Shown one piece after another: positions 28,034-36,106 of a stretch of 64,000 nt of DNA (its first letter is position 1; each line of letters opens with the position of its first letter). The stretch comes from SPDF01 sp963812085 (lineage in GTDB: Bacteria > Gemmatimonadota > Gemmatimonadetes > Gemmatimonadales > GWC2-71-9). Made by a program: the position numbers and the translations under genes. Location of the stretch: contig CAWETL010000006.1 in the NCBI GenBank assembly GCA_963812085.1, positions 434,001 through 498,000 on the forward strand. Direction: 5' to 3'. The notes below the pieces were generated by a model. That model was not told where the DNA came from. It did no database searches and saw nothing but the letters and a program-made list of their open reading frames with translations.

Positions 28034-28690
28034 CTACGGATTCGGCGTCGGCGTCGGTGTGGGCGGCGTCGGCTCCCGATGCGGCTTGACGATCGTCTCC
28101 TTTGACGGAGCGGCAGCGCTGTCGCCGAGGGCCTTCTTTATCGAGTCGGCGGGCGGCGTGGTACCCGGCACCGGGTACCGCCGGGCCAGCGTCGCGAGGA
28201 CCCGGGCCACGCGGACGGCGGCGGGGTTGTCCGGCGGCGCCTGCTGGTCGAGCTCCCTTGGCGGTAGCGCGGGGTTGGCCACCGTCCGCATGGCGGTCTC
28301 CGCGTGGATGGAGGCGCGCTCCTCTCCGTACGCATTCACCCAGGCCCGCACCCGCACCACGCTGTCGCCCAGCGGCCGCGCGGTGCTCGCCACGCCGGTG
28401 AAAGGGTTGAACCAGGGCGTCTCGACGTAGCCGTCCTTGGGCTCGACCCTGCTCACCGGAATCGACTCGGCGGCCAACCCCTCAGAGAGCAGCGTCGTGG
28501 TGCGGGCCACGTCCTGATCGACGAACGCCTCCGCCGCGGTCGGCAGCGGTTCGAACGCCGGACGCGTGGTGTAGGGCTGACAGGAGAGGAGAAGCGCAAG
28601 TAGCGGGAAAGCGGGTAAGCGGGGCAGGGGCGCACGGCTGTGCGCCCCTGCCCGTTCACGGCCTCCCTGCCCCCCTGCCACCCTGCCCAT
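28034..28690 (-). CDS. Hypothetical lipoprotein with Pro-rich tail
   Basis: Up to 218 residues from the ATG at 28690, which shares a base with the DUF2231 stop (TGATG). Residues 1-25 are encoded by low-complexity and palindromic repeat sequence; the signal itself is LPRLPAFPLLALLLSC, so the lipidated Cys is about residue 37 and the true start is uncertain because no other good start codon precedes the signal. The mature part contains LPTAAEAFVDQDVARTTTLLS, PWFNPFTGVAST, RVRAWVNAYGEERAS and ends in a Thr/Pro repeat (PTPPTPTPTPNP). I recognise no family. It may be a surface lipoprotein co-expressed with the upstream gene. Confidence 0.6.
   Translation of the reverse strand: MGRVAGGQGGRERAGAHSRAPLPRLPAFPLLALLLSCQPYTTRPAFEPLPTAAEAFVDQDVARTTTLLSEGLAAESIPVSRVEPKDGYVETPWFNPFTGVASTARPLGDSVVRVRAWVNAYGEERASIHAETAMRTVANPALPPRELDQQAPPDNPAAVRVARVLATLARRYPVPGTTPPADSIKKALGDSAAAPSKETIVKPHREPTPPTPTPTPNP
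28626..28649. repeat. GC palindrome, copy 2 (within lipoprotein 5' end)
   Basis: Identical to the palindrome at 27968-27991 (GGGGCGCAC, GGCT, GTGCGCCCC). It falls inside the first codons of the lipoprotein gene, so either the repeat inserted there or the real start is further downstream with an unusual codon. Confidence 0.75.
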
Positions 28691-29388
28691 CAGTCCTTAT
28701 GCGGGGGCGTGCCCGGCGCGTGAGTGTGAGCCGGCGGAGCGGCGGCGGCCGCCGTGCTGTCCGGGGCCGCGGCCGGCATCGCGCCGGTCGAGTCCATCAG
28801 CATGGCCGGCGCGGTGCTGTCGGCGTGCTCGTGGTCGGCGTCCTCTTCCCCCTCCTCGTGCTGGTGGCCGGCCGCGCGGTTCTTGATCTCCGCCTCCATC
28901 GCCGCGGTGTTCATGCCGGCGGCGTGGTCGAACACCATTTCGCCTCCCTCGCGACCGGTCGCCACGAGGAAGCCGAGCCCCACCACGCCGATGAGCGCCA
29001 CGGCCCAGCGCTCGCCGCGGCCCATCTTGCTTTCCCGCAGCAGCCGCCACGCCGCCACCACCCCGAAGAAGCCGAGCGTGATCCAGGCGAGGCGCTCGTG
29101 GGTCTCCATGATCTCGTGGATGGCCTCGCCGTGCTGGATGGCGTCCTCCGCGCGAAGCCCCGAGAAGATGGCCAACCCGGTGGTCAGCGCGCCCACGATC
29201 AGCGACCAGTAGGCGGCATGCCGCAGGCTTTCCCGCTTGGTGTAGAGGTAGGCCAGCTCGAAGAAGACCCCGACGACCAGGAGCGCCGGCGGGAAGTCGT
29301 TGATCACGGCATGGAGGCGCGGGGCGTCGTACCCGAAGAGCCCGGTCGAGGCGGCGGCGTCGCCGTGGAGCAAGAGGGAAAGGAGCAT
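28690..29388 (-). CDS. DUF2231 membrane protein with His-rich tail
   Basis: 232 residues. Four membrane segments are visible: PPALLVVGVFFELAYLY, YWSLIVGALTTGLAIFSGL, RLAWITLGFFGVVAAWRLL and WAVALIGVVGLGFLVATG. The DUF2231 pattern is set by LHAVINDFPPALLV and the His/Glu-rich EAIHEIMETHERLAW; these proteins are often associated with heme or metal chemistry. The C-terminal 70 residues are soluble and rich in His, Glu, Ala and Pro (HQHEEGEEDADHEHAD; AHTHAPGTPPHKD), a possible metal-binding tail. Its stop overlaps the lipoprotein start downstream. Confidence 0.82.
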   Translation of the reverse strand: MLLSLLLHGDAAASTGLFGYDAPRLHAVINDFPPALLVVGVFFELAYLYTKRESLRHAAYWSLIVGALTTGLAIFSGLRAEDAIQHGEAIHEIMETHERLAWITLGFFGVVAAWRLLRESKMGRGERWAVALIGVVGLGFLVATGREGGEMVFDHAAGMNTAAMEAEIKNRAAGHQHEEGEEDADHEHADSTAPAMLMDSTGAMPAAAPDSTAAAAAPPAHTHAPGTPPHKD

Positions 29389-29430
29389 CGGTCCTTCGCG
29401 TCAGGAGTGTGAGTTGGAAATGCCCGTCGA

Positions 29431-30318
29431 CTAGACGCCCAGGTCCACCGGGACCGGCGGGTTGGCGGCGTAATCGTAGAAGCCCTTGCCGCTCTTCCGC
29501 CCGTAGAGGCCGGCCATCACCATCCGCTTGAGGAGCGGCGGTGGTGCGTAGCGGGTCTCGCGATACTCGCTGAACATGATCTCGGCGATCTTGTAGGTCG
29601 TGTCGTTGCCGACGAAGTCCAGCAGCGTGAGCGGGCCCATCGGGTAGCCGCAGCCGAGCTTCATGGCGTTGTCGATGTCCACGGTGCTGGCCACGCCGTG
29701 CTCCAGCGCGCGGATCGCGTCGAGGAGGTAGGGCACCAGCAGCAGGTTGACGATGAAGCCCGAGTTGTCCTTGGCCGCCACCGCCTCCTTGCCGAGGCTC
29801 TTCGCGAAGCCGAACGCCCGGTCGAAGGTGGCCGGCGAGGTGGTCACGGTGCGGACCACCTCCACCAGCTGCATCAGCGGAACGGGATTGAAGAAATGGA
29901 GGCCCACGAAGCGGTCGGCCCGCGCGGTGGCGCTGGCCATCGCGGCGATGGTCAGGCTCGAGGTGTTGCTCGCGAAGATGCTGTGGGCCGGGCAGAGCGC
30001 GTCGAGCTGCTTCCAGAGGCCGTTCTTGAGCTCGAGGTCCTCGGTGACGGCCTCGATGATGATGTCGCAGTCCTTGAGCGCGGCCACGTCGGTCACGTAG
30101 GAGAGCCGGGCCACCGTCGCGTCGCGGTCGGCGGCGCTGAGCTTGCCCTTCTCGACGAACTTGTCGAGCGACTTCGTGATGCCCGCCTTGCCCTTGGCCA
30201 TGACGGCGTCGCTGACGTCGCGCACCACGGTCTGGTAGCCCGCGGCGGCCGCCACCTGCGCGACGCCGCTGCCCATGAGGCCGCAACCGAGCACGCCGAC
30301 CTTCTTGATCTCTGCCAT
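29431..30318 (-). CDS. 3-hydroxybutyryl-CoA dehydrogenase
   Basis: 295 residues from the ATG at 30318. The NAD-binding motif is VGVLGCGLMGSGVAQVAAAA (about 7-26). Then IIIEAVTEDLELKNGLWKQL, FASNTSSLTIAAMA and the catalytic His region VGLHFFNPVPLMQLVEVV. The C-terminal 3HCDH domain begins near NSGFIVNLLLVPYL and ends GKGFYDYAANPP. It interconverts acetoacetyl-CoA and 3-hydroxybutyryl-CoA in butyrate/PHB or fatty-acid metabolism. Upstream on the same strand are a hypothetical membrane protein, slipin and thiolase; the thiolase supplies the matching preceding or following step. Confidence 0.94.
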   Translation of the reverse strand: MAEIKKVGVLGCGLMGSGVAQVAAAAGYQTVVRDVSDAVMAKGKAGITKSLDKFVEKGKLSAADRDATVARLSYVTDVAALKDCDIIIEAVTEDLELKNGLWKQLDALCPAHSIFASNTSSLTIAAMASATARADRFVGLHFFNPVPLMQLVEVVRTVTTSPATFDRAFGFAKSLGKEAVAAKDNSGFIVNLLLVPYLLDAIRALEHGVASTVDIDNAMKLGCGYPMGPLTLLDFVGNDTTYKIAEIMFSEYRETRYAPPPLLKRMVMAGLYGRKSGKGFYDYAANPPVPVDLGV

Positions 30319-30335
30319 GAGGAATTCCGGGAGGT

Positions 30336-31157
30336 TCAGGGTTTGAGTGCCTTGCGTAGTTCCTGCGCCAGCGAGGTGATCATGCTGTTGCGGGCCGGGA
30401 GTTCCGCCGCCGGCCGGCTGCCCCGGCGTTCGAGGTGGTCGAGCGCCCGCTCGAGCCCGAGCCGGGTCCGCTCCGCCACGCCGGCGTACGGCCGGGTCGC
30501 CGCGTAGCCGGCGACGAGGGCCACCGGCAGCGGCATGAACAGGATCGGTGGAAAGGCGGCCAGCACCCCCAGGACGACCGTGGCGGCTGCCCCGACCGAG
30601 ACGATCGCGGCCGCGCCGCCGATGAACGCCCCGCGGGTGGCCCGGAGGTCGGCGCTCAGCTGCACGTGACAGTAGCCGGACTCGAGCGGCGTAATCGTGG
30701 CGCTGACGATGCCGGCCTTGCCCAGCATGGCGCGGGCGCCGCCGCCCAGCACCGCCGCGGAGGCCCGGAGCACCGCCTGGAAGCTGCCCATCTGCTCCCA
30801 CGTGATTCGACCGTCCTGGTGCCGCTGCACCATGAGCTGCTCCGTCCGGTCCATCCAGTCGAGCAGCGCCTGCTCCTGGGCGTCCGCGGTCCCCATGACC
30901 ACCCGATCGGCGGTGATGGCGGCCTTGCCGATGACGCGGTCGAGGAACCGTGCCTCCGCGGGCTCCGCCCGCACCCGCTCCTCGATCAGCGCCTGCTGCA
31001 GGTGGCGGGCGGGAATCCCCACTTCCTTCCCCAGCGCCAACACCTGCTCTTCGGTCAGGTCGTCACCCAAGTCGTGCTCGCCGGTCTGGAGCTCGGCGGC
31101 ACGCTGGATGATCCGCTCGAGGGCGGCGCGGTCGATACGGGCGGGAAGGTCGGCCAT
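30336..31157 (-). CDS. Hypothetical membrane protein
   Basis: 273 residues starting directly after the slipin stop (adjacent codons). The N-terminal 65 residues are helical and charged (RIDRAALERIIQRAAELQTGE...LTEEQVLALGKEVGIPARHLQQAL), resembling a small sensor-like domain found in front of varied membrane proteins. A central beta-rich region (about 95-165) precedes two adjacent membrane helices (FIGGAAAIVSVGAAATVVLGV and FPPILFMPLPVALVAGYAA). I do not recognise the family. Lying between slipin and the dehydrogenase, it may work with the SPFH protein at the membrane. Confidence 0.7.
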   Translation of the reverse strand: MADLPARIDRAALERIIQRAAELQTGEHDLGDDLTEEQVLALGKEVGIPARHLQQALIEERVRAEPAEARFLDRVIGKAAITADRVVMGTADAQEQALLDWMDRTEQLMVQRHQDGRITWEQMGSFQAVLRASAAVLGGGARAMLGKAGIVSATITPLESGYCHVQLSADLRATRGAFIGGAAAIVSVGAAATVVLGVLAAFPPILFMPLPVALVAGYAATRPYAGVAERTRLGLERALDHLERRGSRPAAELPARNSMITSLAQELRKALKP

Positions 31158-32021
31158 TTACCCCTGCGGCGCTTCCTTCTTGGCGCCGGCCTCGATCCGG
31201 GGGAGCCCCGCCAGGAGGTCGGGCGCCGGAAGCGCCGGCGCGGCGGCCGCAGCGGACAGCTTCATTTCGGCCAGCTTCATGTCGGCCATTTGCATGAACG
31301 GCCGAATCAGGTCGATCGGCAGCGGGAAGATCGTCGTCGAGTTGTTCTCGGCGGCGATTTCCGTCACCGTCTGCAGGTACCGGAGCTGGATGGCGCTCGG
31401 CTCGGTGGCCAGGGTGCGGGCCGCCTGCGCCAGGGTCTCGGAGGCCTGGAGCTCGCCCTGCGCGGCGATGACCTTGGCCCGCCGTTCGCGCTCCGCCTCG
31501 GCCTGGCGGGACATTGCACGCTTCATCCCGTCCGGCAGGTCCACGTCCTTCACCTCGACCGCCGAAACGTGAATGCCCCACGCATCGGTCCGCTCGTCGA
31601 TGATCCGCTTGAGCACCGCGTTGATCTTTTCGCGGTCGCTGAGCAGTTCGTCCAGCTCGACCTCGCCGAGGACGGCGCGGAGCGTCGTCTGCGCCAGCTG
31701 GCTGGTGGCGTAGAGGTAGTCCTCGATCTCGATGACGGCGCGGGCCGGGTCGGCCACCTTCATGTAAAGGACGGCGTTCACCTTGAGGGAGACGTTGTCG
31801 CGGGTGATCACGTCCTGCGGCGGGATGTCGAGCGCCATGATCCGGAGCGACACCCGCCGCACCATCGACACGCCGGCGGGCAGGAAGAAGAGCCCGGGAC
31901 CCTTGGTGCCCCAGTACTTGCCGAGGAAGAAGGCCACGCCGCGCTCGTACTGCTTGAGCACCCGCAGGCTGGCGGTCAGGTAGAGGGCGACGACGGCAAA
32001 GGCGACGAGCGTGAACGGCAT
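31158..32021 (-). CDS. Slipin (stomatin/SPFH-family membrane protein)
   Basis: 287 residues from the ATG at 32021. An N-terminal membrane anchor (MPFTLVAFAVVALYLTASL) is followed by the slipin signature RVLKQYERGVAFFLGKY and the SPFH domain: RIMALDIPPQDVITRDNVSL, AVIEIEDYLYATSQLAQTTL, and DAWGIHVSAVEVKDVDLP. The coiled-coil region RQAEAERERRAKVIAAQGE and a C-terminal amphipathic part mediate oligomer rings. Slipins organise membrane microdomains; many bacterial ones pair with an NfeD protease partner, which is not seen here. It lies 11 bases after the thiolase gene. Confidence 0.93.
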   Translation of the reverse strand: MPFTLVAFAVVALYLTASLRVLKQYERGVAFFLGKYWGTKGPGLFFLPAGVSMVRRVSLRIMALDIPPQDVITRDNVSLKVNAVLYMKVADPARAVIEIEDYLYATSQLAQTTLRAVLGEVELDELLSDREKINAVLKRIIDERTDAWGIHVSAVEVKDVDLPDGMKRAMSRQAEAERERRAKVIAAQGELQASETLAQAARTLATEPSAIQLRYLQTVTEIAAENNSTTIFPLPIDLIRPFMQMADMKLAEMKLSAAAAAPALPAPDLLAGLPRIEAGAKKEAPQG

Positions 32022-32032
32022 GGACGGTTCTC

Positions 32033-33238
32033 CTAGGCCCCGAAGGCCTCGACGATGACTGCCGCGCCCTGGCCGCCGCCGATGCAGGCGCTGCCGAGGC
32101 CGTAGCGCTTCCCACTCTTCCGGAGCGCGTGCAGCAGGTGGAGCGTGATCCGGGTGCCGCTGGCGGCCAGCGGGTGGCCGATGGCGATCGCCCCGCCGTG
32201 GATGTTGGTGCGGGCCCGGTCGAGGCCGAGCTCCTTTTCCACGGCAACATACTGCGCGCTGAACGCCTCGTTCACCTCGACCAAGTCCATTTGGTCGAGC
32301 GTCATGCCGGCCTTGGCCAGCGCCTTCCGCGCCGCCGGGGCCGGGCCGATGCCCATGTACTTGGGCTCGACGCCGGCGATGCCCCACGCCACCAGCCGGC
32401 CGATCGGCTTCAACCCCTTGGCGGCCCCCTCGCTGGCGATCACCACGGCGGCAGCCCCATCGCAAATGCCGGAGGCGTTCCCGGCCGTCACCACGCCGTC
32501 CTTCTTGAAGTAGGGCGCCAGCTTGGCCAACCCCTCGGCGGTGGTCTCCGGCCGCATGTGCTCGTCGGCCGCCCACGGCTCATCCTGCTTGGTCTTCCGG
32601 TTCTTGATTGGGACGGGCGCCAGTTCGTCGGCAAACCAGCCGCCGTCCCACGCCGCCTTGGCGCGCTGCTGGCTGGTGAGCGCGTAGGCGTCCACCTCCG
32701 CGCGGGAAATCTTGTACTTGTCCGCCAGGTTTTCCGCGGTCTCCGCCATCGAGAAGCCGCACTGCGGATCCTTGAGCGATTCCCACAGCAGGTCCTCGAA
32801 CGGCGGCGCCGGCCCGAGCCGGAGCCCCCAGCGGGCCCCGCGCACCACGTGCGGCGCCTGGCTCATGGACTCGGCGCCGCCGGCCAGCACGATCTTCGAC
32901 TCGCCGAGGAGAATCTGCTGCGCGCCCTGAATGATGGACTCGAAGCCGGAGCCGCAGAGACGGTTGACGGTGACGGCCGGGGTCTCGACGGGGAGGCCCG
33001 CGCGGAGCGCCACGTGGCGGGCGAGGTAGATGGCGTCGGCGCTGGTCTGGAGCGCGTTGCCGAAGACCACATGGTCCACCGCCGCGGGCTCCACGCCGGA
33101 CTTCGCGAGGGCGTGCTGGGCGGCGTAAACGCCGAGGGTGGTAGCGGTTAGATCCTTGAGCGTGCCGCCGAAACTGCCGAAGCCGGTCCGGAAGCCGGAG
33201 AGGAAGAGGACATCGGAGTGCTGGCCCTGCGTTTTCAT
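32033..33238 (-). CDS. Acetyl-CoA C-acyltransferase (thiolase)
   Basis: 401 residues from the ATG at 33238. The acyl-accepting Cys95 lies in NRLCGSGFE. The second half has NEAFSAQYVAVEKELGLD, the His motif GGAIAIGHPLAASG and the second catalytic cysteine in GSACIGGGQG. It condenses or cleaves acyl-CoA and acetyl-CoA units. Position four genes from a 3-hydroxybutyryl-CoA dehydrogenase on the same strand supports a role in beta-oxidation or butyrate/PHB metabolism. A 57-base imperfect hairpin lies a few bases upstream of its ribosome site. Confidence 0.94.
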   Translation of the reverse strand: MKTQGQHSDVLFLSGFRTGFGSFGGTLKDLTATTLGVYAAQHALAKSGVEPAAVDHVVFGNALQTSADAIYLARHVALRAGLPVETPAVTVNRLCGSGFESIIQGAQQILLGESKIVLAGGAESMSQAPHVVRGARWGLRLGPAPPFEDLLWESLKDPQCGFSMAETAENLADKYKISRAEVDAYALTSQQRAKAAWDGGWFADELAPVPIKNRKTKQDEPWAADEHMRPETTAEGLAKLAPYFKKDGVVTAGNASGICDGAAAVVIASEGAAKGLKPIGRLVAWGIAGVEPKYMGIGPAPAARKALAKAGMTLDQMDLVEVNEAFSAQYVAVEKELGLDRARTNIHGGAIAIGHPLAASGTRITLHLLHALRKSGKRYGLGSACIGGGQGAAVIVEAFGA

Positions 33239-33250
33239 CGGAACACCCTT

Positions 33251-33307
33251 CTTGAAGGAGGGTCGGACAAGGCCCGAAAGATGGCCCGGTCGGACCCCCC
33301 GTTCAAG
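33251..33307. promoter_or_regulatory. Imperfect hairpin upstream of thiolase
   Basis: Arms CTTGAAGGAGGGTC and GACCCCCCGTTCAAG pair over about 14 positions with two mismatches, enclosing GTCGGAC twice. It lies between the GlsB stop and the thiolase ribosome site. It could terminate the upstream gene or form a leader structure for the thiolase operon. Confidence 0.45.
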
Positions 33308-33325
33308 GAAGGCGGATTTCTGCCG

Positions 33326-33577
33326 CTAGCTCTTCTTGACGAGCCGGATCACCCAGAGCAGGACCACCGCTCCGACCGTCGCGGTGATCAGGGTGCCCAG
33401 CATGCCCGCCGGGAAGAGGCCGAGCATCCCGAAGAGCCATCCGCCGAGGAAGGCTCCGATGACCCCGACCACAAGGTCGCCCAACAGGCCGAAGCCGCCG
33501 CCCTTCATGATCTTGCCGGCCAGGAATCCGGCCACCACGCCGATGATGAGGAATACGATCAGGCTCTGGGTTCCCAT
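33326..33577 (-). CDS. GlsB/YeaQ/YmgE family small membrane protein
   Basis: 83 residues from the ATG at 33577, with a strong AGGAGGA site 9 bases upstream. The family pattern is clear: LIIGVVAGFLAGKIMKGGGFGLLGDLVVGVIGAFLGG, three short Gly-rich membrane helices, and a Lys-Lys-Ser tail. Known members are stress-inducible transglycosylase-associated proteins of poorly defined function. It stands alone between the frameshifted TauE gene and the thiolase. Confidence 0.9.
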   Translation of the reverse strand: MGTQSLIVFLIIGVVAGFLAGKIMKGGGFGLLGDLVVGVIGAFLGGWLFGMLGLFPAGMLGTLITATVGAVVLLWVIRLVKKS

Positions 33578-33633
33578 GGTGCGTCCTCCTCCTTCGGGAC
33601 ACGAGCCCCGGGTGCCCGGTCGGGCGCCTCGGG

Positions 33634-34553
33634 TTACGCAATCGCCTGTGCGGCCTGCTGGGCCCGGCGCTCCCGGGCGGCGGTCCGGAGCAGCTGCACT
33701 GCCGTGTACACCACCACGACGACCACCAGCCAGCGCACGTAGTAGAGGTTGAGCGACTTGACGATAAACGCCGCGATGAGCACGGCGGGAATGCCCCCGA
33801 GCGCCAGGCCCAGTGCGGCGCGGAGGTCGTAGCTCCCCTTCCGGATGAACTGGGTGCTGCCGACCGGCATCAGGAAGGCACACGAGCCCATCATGATCGG
33901 GAACGCCGCCCGCGGGTCCATCCCCAGGAGGCTGATCATGATGAGGCAGGGACCGTAGAGGCCGATGCCCAGCGACATCAGCGCGCCCAGGGCGAAGTTC
34001 CCCGCCACGCCCATCCAGAGCCGGGCCCCGTGGAGCCCGAGCGCGTCCCCACCGCCGGTCTGCGTGTTGAAGATGGCCATCAGGGTCAGGGCGGCGGCCA
34101 CCAGGAGCGCGATACCCATCCCGATCTGGATGTTCCTCCGCGGCCAGCGGGACACGACGCCGGCGCCCAGCCACATGCCGAGGACCGACGCGGCGATCAG
34201 CAGCACCAGCGTGGGCATCTCGACGTCCACGATGACGATATAGATGAACGCCTGCACGATCGTCGGCAGCGCGTGGCCGACGTTCATGGTCCCGGGCAGG
34301 AGTTCGTCCCGGACGGTGCGGTCCACTCGAAGAGGGTCGTGGTCGTGGCGAAGGAGCCGATGCCGAGGGTGTCGAGGAAGTCGGTGACGAACCCGATCCC
34401 CAGCCCGACGGGCGTCGGGGCGACGGGTTCCACGCCCCGGCGGCGCCTGATCGCGGAGCCCCAGAACCAGACGAACATGACGGCAATGACGCCCAGCGTG
34501 ACGAGGAGGGCGGACTTCGCGGACACCTGGCCGGTCATCGAGGCGAGTGGCAT
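33634..34553 (-). pseudogene. TauE/SafE family sulfite/sulfonate exporter, one-base frameshift
   Basis: Two frames encode a single 8-TM exporter of about 306 residues. The 5' frame (from ATG 34553) reads LLVTLGVIAVMFVWFWGSAI and DFLDTLGIGSFATTTTLFE, the first TauE half-motif. The 3' frame from about 34326 continues DRTVRDELLPGTMNVGHALPT, then GVAGNFALGALMSLGIGLYGP, the second half repeat. Adding one base near 34324 joins LFE to V-DRTV exactly as in family members. Such exporters move sulfite, sulfonates or organosulfur anions. The break may be a sequencing error or a true lesion; the second half retains a GTG start, so a split gene cannot be excluded. Confidence 0.82.
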
Positions 34554-34562
34554 CGGGAGCGT

Positions 34563-34997
34563 CTACTTCTTTTTCGCGGGGATGTCGCCGCGGACCGTCA
34601 CCGAGAGCTTGACCGGCCGGCCGCGCGGCTGGCCGGTGGCCCAGATCTGGAACTCACCCGAGGTCGTGACGCGAATTTCCCACGTCTCCCCGCCAGAAAC
34701 GCCCCCGCCCGACATCGTCCTGGCCACGTAGGGCATCTGCGTGCCCGAGGTCCGGGGCTTGAGTTGGAGCTGGATGCCGCTCACGTCGGTGGTGGCCCAG
34801 TAGAGGCAGCCGGCCTGCAGCAGGACGGTGGCCTTCTCCCCGGTCGAGGTGAACTCGGTGGAGAGCACCGTGGTGCCCGCCTCGATGGGGCAGGTGGCCG
34901 CCGCCGGCGCGGGGGTCTTGGCCGTGTCGGCGGGGTTCTGGGCGCTGGCGCTCACGGCGGCAAGCAGGCCCAGCGACACCAGCATCGGAATACGCAT
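34563..34997 (-). CDS. Exported hypothetical protein
   Basis: 144 residues from the ATG at 34997 with GGGAG 7 bases upstream. The Sec signal is MRIPMLVSLGLLAAVSASAQ. The mature domain of about 120 residues is a predicted beta-sandwich: CPIEAGTTVLSTEFTSTGEKA, LLQAGCLYWATTDVSGIQLQL, GETWEIRVTTSGEFQIWATG, VKLSVTVRGD. The two cysteines (CPIEAG and AGCLYW) could form a disulfide. The family was not recognised. It ends 9 bases before the TauE start, so it may be the first gene of a two-gene unit. Confidence 0.72.
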   Translation of the reverse strand: MRIPMLVSLGLLAAVSASAQNPADTAKTPAPAAATCPIEAGTTVLSTEFTSTGEKATVLLQAGCLYWATTDVSGIQLQLKPRTSGTQMPYVARTMSGGGVSGGETWEIRVTTSGEFQIWATGQPRGRPVKLSVTVRGDIPAKKK

Positions 34998-35038
34998 ATC
35001 AAGGCTCCCTGCGATGGAGTTGATCTGGGAATGATCGA

Positions 35039-36106
35039 CTAATTCAGCGCGCCTGCCAGCGCCCGCGCGACCTCGCTGGTGGTGCCCCGGCCGCCGAGAT
35101 CCGGCGTGAGCGGGCCGGAGCCCACCACCCGCTCGACCGCGCGAGTCAGCCGTGCCGCTCCGGCAGCGCAATCCAGTTGTTCCAGCATCAGTGCGCCGGT
35201 CAGCACGGTGGCCATCGGGTTGGCCGCCTGCTTTCCGACCAGCGGCGGCGCCGAGCCGTGCACCGGCTCGAACAACCCGGCCCGTCCGGGGTGCAGGTTG
35301 GCGCTCGCGGCGATGCCCATTCCGCCGATCAAGCCGGCGCCCAGGTCGGAGAGGATGTCGCCGTAGAGATTGGTGGTGACGATCACCTGGAACCGCTCCG
35401 GCTCCCGCACCAGTTCGAGCGCCAGCGCGTCCACGTAGCGGTGTTCCCGCTGGATGGTCGGGTACCGCTCGCCGATTTCCTGGAACAGCCGCCCCCAGAG
35501 CCGCTGGAAGGGGATGGCGTTCGACTTGTCGCTCATGGTGACGCGCGTCTTGCCGTTGGCCGCCGCCCACGCGAAGGCGGCCTCGATGATGCGGGCCACG
35601 CCCTTCCGCGTATTGAGCTCTTCCGACACGTGGGTCTCGTCCGGAGTGCCGAGGAACTCCGAGTGCCCGCGGCCCGTGTACTGCCCTTCGGTGTTCTCCC
35701 GGAAGATCACGAAATCGATGGCCGTGCTGCCCCCGTCGCTCCGGCGATCGGTCCGGAGGGGCGAAAGCTTGGGATGGAAGAGATGGGTGGGCCGGAAGTT
35801 GATGTAGAGGTCGAGCCGGAAGCGCAGCCCGAGCAGGATGTCGCGGGCGTGCTCGTTGCCGGGCACGCGGGGGTCGCCCAGGGCGCCGACCAGGATCGCG
35901 TCGACGTCGTCCCGCAGGTGCTCGAACGCCTCGTCCGGCAGGGTCTCCCCGGTGGCGAGATAGTGGTCCGCCGAATAGGGGAGCCGCTCCGCCTCGAGCG
36001 TCAGCCCCTCGGCGCGGGCGGCGGCCTCGATGATGGGGAACGCCGCATCGACGACCTCCGGGCCGATCCCGTCTCCCGCAATGATCGCGATCTTGGAGCG
36101 CTTCAC
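35039..36106 (-). CDS. LeuB-type beta-decarboxylating dehydrogenase
   Basis: 355 residues from the GTG at 36106, overlapping the zinc-ribbon gene stop. The N-terminus KIAIIAGDGIGPEVVDAA and the substrate/metal loop TTNLYGDILSDLGAGLIGG are diagnostic of isocitrate/3-isopropylmalate dehydrogenases; VDAILVGALGDPRVPGN and FEPVHGSAPPLVGKQAANP also match. LeuB, tartrate and homoisocitrate dehydrogenases share these motifs, so the substrate is not fixed; no leuA/C/D genes are visible here. It oxidatively decarboxylates a malate derivative with NAD+. Confidence 0.9.
   Translation of the reverse strand: MKRSKIAIIAGDGIGPEVVDAAFPIIEAAARAEGLTLEAERLPYSADHYLATGETLPDEAFEHLRDDVDAILVGALGDPRVPGNEHARDILLGLRFRLDLYINFRPTHLFHPKLSPLRTDRRSDGGSTAIDFVIFRENTEGQYTGRGHSEFLGTPDETHVSEELNTRKGVARIIEAAFAWAAANGKTRVTMSDKSNAIPFQRLWGRLFQEIGERYPTIQREHRYVDALALELVREPERFQVIVTTNLYGDILSDLGAGLIGGMGIAASANLHPGRAGLFEPVHGSAPPLVGKQAANPMATVLTGALMLEQLDCAAGAARLTRAVERVVGSGPLTPDLGGRGTTSEVARALAGALN

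Noticed and set aside
25718..28105. Very long open frame on the plus strand across the oxidase and DUF116 genes
   Set aside because: It runs opposite or out of frame to clearly recognisable proteins, has Arg/Ala/Gly/Pro-biased composition and no family motifs; typical for GC-rich antisense frames.
33251..33307. Hairpin before thiolase as a known riboswitch
   Set aside because: It matches no riboswitch motif I know and has mismatches; kept only as a weak regulatory candidate.
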